Shown here: positions 14,871 to 18,359 of the stretch, one piece after another
Position numbering within the stretch: position 1 is the first letter of the stretch
Layout: each line of letters begins with the position of its first letter
Assembly (NCBI GenBank): GCA_040775095.1
Contig: JAXGTD010000089.1
Span: forward strand, 1 to 18,359
Reading direction: 5' to 3'
DNA: 18,359 bases
Origin: JAXGTD01 sp040775095
GTDB taxonomy: Bacteria; Pseudomonadota; Gammaproteobacteria; Chromatiales; Chromatiaceae
The notes under the pieces: model-generated
Database searches by the model: none
What the model saw: only the letters and a program-made list of their open reading frames with translations
What the model was told of the DNA's origin: nothing
Translations under genes and position numbers: made by a program

Positions 14871-15080
14871 TTACTCGACCCATCTACCGCCAAAGTACTC
14901 CTGGCCGCAATCGTTGAGAAGGTAGTAGCGGGGCCCGCCGCTGTTGTTGGCAACCTCGCAAGCGCACAGCGCTGTGCGCAATCGCTCGAAACGCTTCACC
15001 TGCACCTGCCGATAGAAGGACAGGAGTCCCGAGCTCAGGTGCTCCAGGGTGAACTTTTCGGACTTCATGAGACGGTACAT
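14871..15080 (-). CDS. Unrecognised 69-residue protein with three cysteines, second gene of the DsrC-like operon
   Basis: I do not recognise this protein. It has no signal peptide or membrane segment and is basic in its first half (KRFERLRTAL at 29-38), with three cysteines: CAC at 39-41 and Cys58 in LLNDCGQEYFGG. The aromatic, Gly-rich C-terminal part (PRYYLLNDCGQEYFGGRW) may form a small fold. The ATG at 15080 lies 12 nt after the stop of the DsrC-like gene, and AAAGGA 7 nt before it overlaps that stop, so the two are almost certainly co-transcribed and translationally linked. A terminator hairpin begins 4 nt after its stop. Alternative start: the Met at residue 5. Cysteines here beside a cysteine-free DsrC homologue may be meaningful, but function is unknown. 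Confidence 0.7.
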   Translation of the reverse strand: MYRLMKSEKFTLEHLSSGLLSFYRQVQVKRFERLRTALCACEVANNSGGPRYYLLNDCGQEYFGGRWVE

Positions 15081-15092
15081 GGACAGATCCTT

Positions 15093-15464
15093 TCAGTAGC
15101 TGGTTCCGAACGAAGGGTCCGTGGCGTAGGCTGGGGTGCGCAAATTGGCGATCCGGCCGCCTTGCGTCACCGGTCCGCCGCTGAAAAGCCCGCGCAGGTA
15201 TTTGCTGCCGCCTTGGCCTGAGAAATGCTGATTAAGCGCCCTGGCCGTCGTCCGCGCGTTGATCGGCAGGCCATGCTCCCGGTAATGCTTGCGCATGAAC
15301 ACGATCACCGCCCAATGCTCGTCGTTCAGATCAATGTCTTCATTTTTCGCCAATGCCACCGACTTGGCGCGATTCCAGCGCTGGCTCGCCAGCTCTATCG
15401 CACGCTGGGCAATGCTGCTGCCTGAAGTCTCGGTCTCTAGCAGTCCTACGGTATTTTCTTTCAT
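15093..15464 (-). CDS. DsrC/TusE superfamily protein lacking all cysteines (RspA-like)
   Basis: 123 residues. The fold signature of DsrC/TusE is clear: NRAKSVALAKNEDIDLNDEHW (31-51; helix and LxDEHW block), VIVFMRKHYREHGLPINARTT (53-73), then SKYLRGLFSGGPVTQGGRIA (87-106). In DsrC and TusE this last block reads GPxxQACxIAGLPKPxGC, with one or two essential cysteines. Here the inner cysteine position is Gly103, and the C-terminal arm (NLRTPAYATDPSFGTSY) has none; the whole protein is cysteine-free. It therefore cannot carry persulfide or trisulfide sulfur as DsrC and TusE do. A cysteine-less class of this family, thought to be regulatory, has been noted, from memory under the name RspA. Start: ATG at 15464 with AAGGA 10 nt upstream; the frame stays open to 15761, but the extra residues are not family-like. 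First gene of a two-gene operon. Confidence 0.85.
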   Translation of the reverse strand: MKENTVGLLETETSGSSIAQRAIELASQRWNRAKSVALAKNEDIDLNDEHWAVIVFMRKHYREHGLPINARTTARALNQHFSGQGGSKYLRGLFSGGPVTQGGRIANLRTPAYATDPSFGTSY

Positions 15465-15520
15465 GTGTGCTCTGTCCTTGTAAGGCGTGTCAGCGCAGCG
15501 CTGGTTGCGCCTGTAAATAC

Positions 15521-15535
15521 TGACTGGAATAGTCA
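15521..15535. promoter_or_regulatory. Dyad TGACT-N5-AGTCA upstream of the DsrC-like gene, possible operator
   Basis: Perfect 5-bp inverted repeat with a 5-nt spacer, centred 64 nt before the DsrC-like ATG and next to the AT-rich stretch where its promoter should be. The size suits a dimeric regulator, but short dyads arise by chance and no regulator gene is adjacent. Confidence 0.3.
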
Positions 15536-15802
15536 TGAATCCAACACTACGCCCTTTGATCCCAATAACAAGGCATATTTTGCTTACCGACGCGATCGGT
15601 TGCAGGGTCCTTCGTGTATATGTGCTGGCATACAGACAGCGGCAGGGGGAGGCGATACCCTGATCCCAAGGGTCGGGTAGATGGGGCCGAGGGGCAATGC
15701 CCGCCTCAATCGCGACATTACGAGGAGATCCGGTGTTTGCTCGCCCCGAATCGCTTCGCAACCTCTTCTAATCGACGCAACGAAAGCGGTCCGCAAGCCG
15801 TT

Positions 15803-15807
15803 GGGAG
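15803..15807 (+). promoter_or_regulatory. Ribosome binding site that favours the GTG start of ndvB
   Basis: GGGAG lies 6 nt before the GTG at 15814. The competing ATG at 15919 has only a weaker AGGG 8 nt upstream. The frame opens after a stop at 15769-15771. Confidence 0.45.
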
Positions 15808-15813
15808 AATAGT

Positions 15814-18359
15814 GTGGAACCAGCGTGGAAGGTAGGAAGATCGAAGCCCTCGGGGCCTTGGCGCCGGATCTGGAGACGCCTGACACGAGCGCACCCGGGT
15901 ACCAACAGGGCGCCGGGGATGCCTTTCGACGCCGAGCCGCCGCTGCGGGCGGAGTTGTTCAGCGCCGATCAGATGGAGCAGCACGGTGTGCGCCTTGGGT
16001 CCGCCCACCGCGTGCGGAGCGGGCGTGTGCCGGATCAGCTGTTGTCGCGGCTGGCCGCGAACGAGGGGGTCCTGATCGCGACCAGCCGCCGGCTGACGTC
16101 GGCGGTTGCGGCGAACGATCAGATCACCCCCGCCGGGGAATGGTTGCTCGATAACTTTCATCTCGTCGAAGAACAGATCCGTACGGCCAGGGGCCACCTG
16201 CCCAAGGGCTACAGCCGAGAGCTGCCGGCCCTGACCGAGGGCGCTTCGGCCGGGCTGCCGCGCGTGTACGACATCGCCCTGGAGACGATCGCCCACGGCG
16301 ACGGACGGGTGGATCCGGACGGGCTCAACCGCTTCGTCGCCGCTTACCAGACGGTCACGCCGCTCAGACTGGGCGAGCTGTGGGCCATCCCCATCATGCT
16401 GCGTCTGGCGCTGATCGAGAATCTGCGCCGTGTCGCGATGCGTATCGCCGCCGACAGGAAGGACCTGGACTTGGCTGTTGCTTGGGTGAACAGGCTGATG
16501 GAGATCGCCCGTCAGGATCCGAAGAACCTGATCCTGATGATCGCGGACATGGCGCGATCGGATCCGCCCATGACAACCCCCTTCGTTTCGGAGCTTGCAC
16601 GCCGCCTGCAGGGACACGGGCCCGCCCTGGCCATGCCGCTGACCTGGATCGAGCAGCAACTGGCCGAGTCGGGCCTGAGCATCGAGCAGCTGGTGCGCTC
16701 GGGCAACCAGCAGCAGGCCGCCGATCAGGTCTCCATCAGCAACAGCATCGGCAGTCTTCGCAATCTCGGGACGATGGACTGGCGCGCGTTCGTCGAGGCC
16801 ATGAGCGTCGTCGATCAGACCCTGCGCTCAGACCCGGGCGCGGCCTACGCCGGGATGGATTTTGCCAGCCGTGACCGCTACCGCCATATCGTGGAGGAAG
16901 TCGCGAAGGCAAGCGGGCTCTCGGAGGAAGCGGTGGCGAGCCATGCCATCGAGCTGGCACACGCGGGCGCGGCCCGCCACGGGGGCAACGACAGAAGGGC
17001 GCATGTGGGCTTTTATCTGGTGGACCGTGGTCTGCCCGACCTGGAAAGGGCCAGTGGGGCGCGCTCTCGCCCGGCCGCGGCGCTCCGGCGGGCGGCGAAC
17101 CGCTATCCCCTGCTGCTGTATCTGGGCACCATCGCACTGCTCACGGTTCTTCCAGCCGCAGGCCTAGTGGCAGTGGCACAGGCGGACGGCGCGGCCGACT
17201 GGGTACTGGCTCCGCTGGGCATCCTCGCCCTCGTGGCCAGCGGCCAGCTCGCAGTCGCGCTGGTAAATTGGCTGGCGACTTTGCTGGCGTCGCCTCATCC
17301 GTTGCCGCGCATGGACTTCTCCGCGGGCATCCCAACGGCATCGCGTGCCCTGGTCGTGATCCCGACCATGCTCACCACTCCGCGCAACGTCGAGCACCTG
17401 GTCGAGGCGCTGGAAGTGCGGTTCCTGGCCAATCGCGACGCGAGCCTGCACTTCGGCCTGTTGACCGATTTCGCCGATGCGGCCGAGGAGACGTTGGCCG
17501 AGGACAAGCCACTCTTGGATCTGGCGCGGGAGCGAATCGAGACCCTCAATGCCCAGTACGCGGGTGGCGGCCATGATGTCTTCTTCCTGTTTCACCGGCC
17601 GCGCCGCTGGAACCCCCACGACCGCATTTGGATGGGTTACGAGCGCAAGCGCGGCAAGCTGGCGGACCTGAACGCCCTGTTGCGGGAGGGGATCGGTAAC
17701 GGAACGGGCGAAGGCTTCTCCCTGGTGGTCGGCGCGACTGCGGTCCTCGGCGGCGTGAAATACGTGATCACCCTGGACACGGATACGCAACTGCCGCGGG
17801 ATGCCGCGCGCCAGCTCGTCGGTGCCATGGCGCACCCGCTGCATCGTCCCCTCTACGATGCGGACCTGGAACGGGTGCAAACGGGCTACGGCATCCTTCA
17901 GCCGCGCGTGGGCGCCAGTCTGTCCGGCACCAGCCAGTCACGATATGCGCGCCTGTTCGGGGGTGAGCCGGGCATCGACCCTTACACCCGTGCCGTCTCC
18001 GATGTCTATCAGGACCTGTTCCGGGAGGGCTCGTTCATCGGCAAGGGAATCTACGACGTCGACGCGTTCGAACAGGCACTCAAGGGGCGCTTTCCCGAGA
18101 ACCGGATCCTCAGCCACGATCTGCTGGAAGGCTGTTACGCCCGCTCGGGATTGCTGAGCGACGTGGAGCTGCACGAGGAATACCCGGCCCGCTACGGCGC
18201 CGACGTCAACCGCCGCTACCGCTGGATCCGTGGCGACTGGCAGCTCGCGGGCTGGCTGCTCCCCCGGGTACCCGGGCCAGATGGGCGGCGCCGACGAAAC
18301 CCGCTCTCCGCGCTCTCGCGCTGGAAGCTACTCGACAATCTGCGTCGCAGCCTGGTGCC
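15814..18359 (+). CDS. ndvB: Cyclic beta-1,2-glucan synthase NdvB/ChvB type, N-terminal part
   Basis: Inner-membrane enzyme that builds, cyclises and trims beta-1,2-glucan from UDP-glucose for the periplasm. Full proteins are about 2,800 residues; 848 codons are visible and the frame runs off the window with no stop. From GTG 15814, residues 1-35 are a basic Trp/Arg-rich lead. PPLRAELFS then starts the family-like part, followed by a helical region (PAGEWLLDNFHLVEEQIR, LPRVYDIALETIAHGDGRVD, LGELWAIPIMLRLALIENLRRV). Two to three membrane helices lie at about 430-493. The GT84 glycosyltransferase domain follows: PRMDFSAGIP, ALVVIPTML, the DxD-type motif TLDTDTQLP (Asp655, Asp657), SFIGKGIYDVDAFE, ILSHDLLEG (His768-Asp769) and RRYRWIRGDWQ (801-810). 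The C-terminal glycoside phosphorylase (GH94) domain lies beyond the window. The start is uncertain: ATG 15919 would give a protein 35 residues shorter. Divergent from the DsrC-like operon. Confidence 0.93.
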   Translation, partial: MEPAWKVGRSKPSGPWRRIWRRLTRAHPGTNRAPGMPFDAEPPLRAELFSADQMEQHGVRLGSAHRVRSGRVPDQLLSRLAANEGVLIATSRRLTSAVAANDQITPAGEWLLDNFHLVEEQIRTARGHLPKGYSRELPALTEGASAGLPRVYDIALETIAHGDGRVDPDGLNRFVAAYQTVTPLRLGELWAIPIMLRLALIENLRRVAMRIAADRKDLDLAVAWVNRLMEIARQDPKNLILMIADMARSDPPMTTPFVSELARRLQGHGPALAMPLTWIEQQLAESGLSIEQLVRSGNQQQAADQVSISNSIGSLRNLGTMDWRAFVEAMSVVDQTLRSDPGAAYAGMDFASRDRYRHIVEEVAKASGLSEEAVASHAIELAHAGAARHGGNDRRAHVGFYLVDRGLPDLERASGARSRPAAALRRAANRYPLLLYLGTIALLTVLPAAGLVAVAQADGAADWVLAPLGILALVASGQLAVALVNWLATLLASPHPLPRMDFSAGIPTASRALVVIPTMLTTPRNVEHLVEALEVRFLANRDASLHFGLLTDFADAAEETLAEDKPLLDLARERIETLNAQYAGGGHDVFFLFHRPRRWNPHDRIWMGYERKRGKLADLNALLREGIGNGTGEGFSLVVGATAVLGGVKYVITLDTDTQLPRDAARQLVGAMAHPLHRPLYDADLERVQTGYGILQPRVGASLSGTSQSRYARLFGGEPGIDPYTRAVSDVYQDLFREGSFIGKGIYDVDAFEQALKGRFPENRILSHDLLEGCYARSGLLSDVELHEEYPARYGADVNRRYRWIRGDWQLAGWLLPRVPGPDGRRRRNPLSALSRWKLLDNLRRSLV

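Larger units (their letters stand above)
15465..15813. promoter_or_regulatory. Divergent intergenic region between the DsrC-like operon and ndvB
   Basis: 349 nt with lower GC than its surroundings (15541-15600 is 29 G/C in 60). It must contain both promoters, though I cannot fix either; TTGGAT and TATTTA on the minus strand are 19 nt apart, too wide to trust. Several dyads are present: CAGCG CAG CGCTG (15491-15503), TGACT ggaat AGTCA (15521-15535) and ACCGA cgcga TCGGT (15586-15600). Toward ndvB the stretch 15656-15702 has short hairpins, including ACCCT/AGGGT and GGGC aat GCCC. Small open frames here show no family features. Confidence 0.5.

Noticed and set aside
15093..15761. Longer 222-residue version of the DsrC-like protein
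   Set aside because: The extra 99 residues cover the low-GC intergenic region and are not family-like. A ribosome site and normal family length support the start at 15464.
1..18359. Mobile element, CRISPR or phage-defence system
   Set aside because: No transposase, integrase, Cas, toxin-antitoxin or restriction motifs, no regularly spaced repeats, and no terminal inverted repeats flanking a gene block.

Overview
The window is a GC-rich, gene-dense bacterial chromosome segment. It most likely comes from a gammaproteobacterium close to the sulfur-oxidising Chromatiales. This rests on three things: a clear CmoB, which is mainly gammaproteobacterial; a cysteine-less member of the DsrC/TusE superfamily; and an NdvB-type cyclic beta-1,2-glucan synthase. 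The lineage is an inference from gene content. No rRNA, tRNA, CRISPR array, transposase, integrase or phage gene was found.

Layout. Positions 1-507 (+): end of a TauE/SafE-type membrane exporter. 679-2898 (-): polyphosphate kinase Ppk1, with a strong hairpin plus T-run terminator at 614-655. 3110-4147 (+): CmoB, tRNA U34 carboxymethyltransferase, divergent from ppk1. 4382-5566 (+): Na+/H+ antiporter NhaA behind a 234-nt leader. 5567-5995: a 429-nt gap in which I see no gene. 5996-10464 (+): a two-gene RND efflux operon (membrane fusion protein and pump) joined by a 4-nt stop/start overlap. 10685-12094 (+): a secreted-side thioredoxin domain (CPHC) fused to a DsbD/CcdA-like membrane domain. 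12101-12391 (-): a 96-residue eight-cysteine zinc-ribbon-like protein, ending 6 nt from the fusion gene. 12617-13819 (+): YbfB-like MFS transporter. 13983-14642 (+): riboflavin synthase RibE. 14643-14870: an intergenic stretch with a large interrupted inverted repeat and the terminator of the next operon. 14871-15464 (-): a two-gene operon of the cysteine-less DsrC-like protein and an unrecognised 69-residue protein with three cysteines. 15465-15813: a less GC-rich divergent intergenic region. 15814-18359 (+): the first 848 codons of a cyclic beta-1,2-glucan synthase that runs off the window.

Most genes are housekeeping or envelope functions (ion and drug export, periplasmic glucan, polyphosphate, tRNA wobble modification, flavin synthesis) in short transcription units. 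I see no large multi-gene system. The least explained parts are (a) the cysteine-less DsrC-like gene with its tiny cysteine-bearing neighbour, a compact unit with its own terminator; (b) the thioredoxin/DsbD-like fusion, which looks like a one-protein electron relay across the membrane; and (c) the structured inverted repeat between ribE and the DsrC-like operon.
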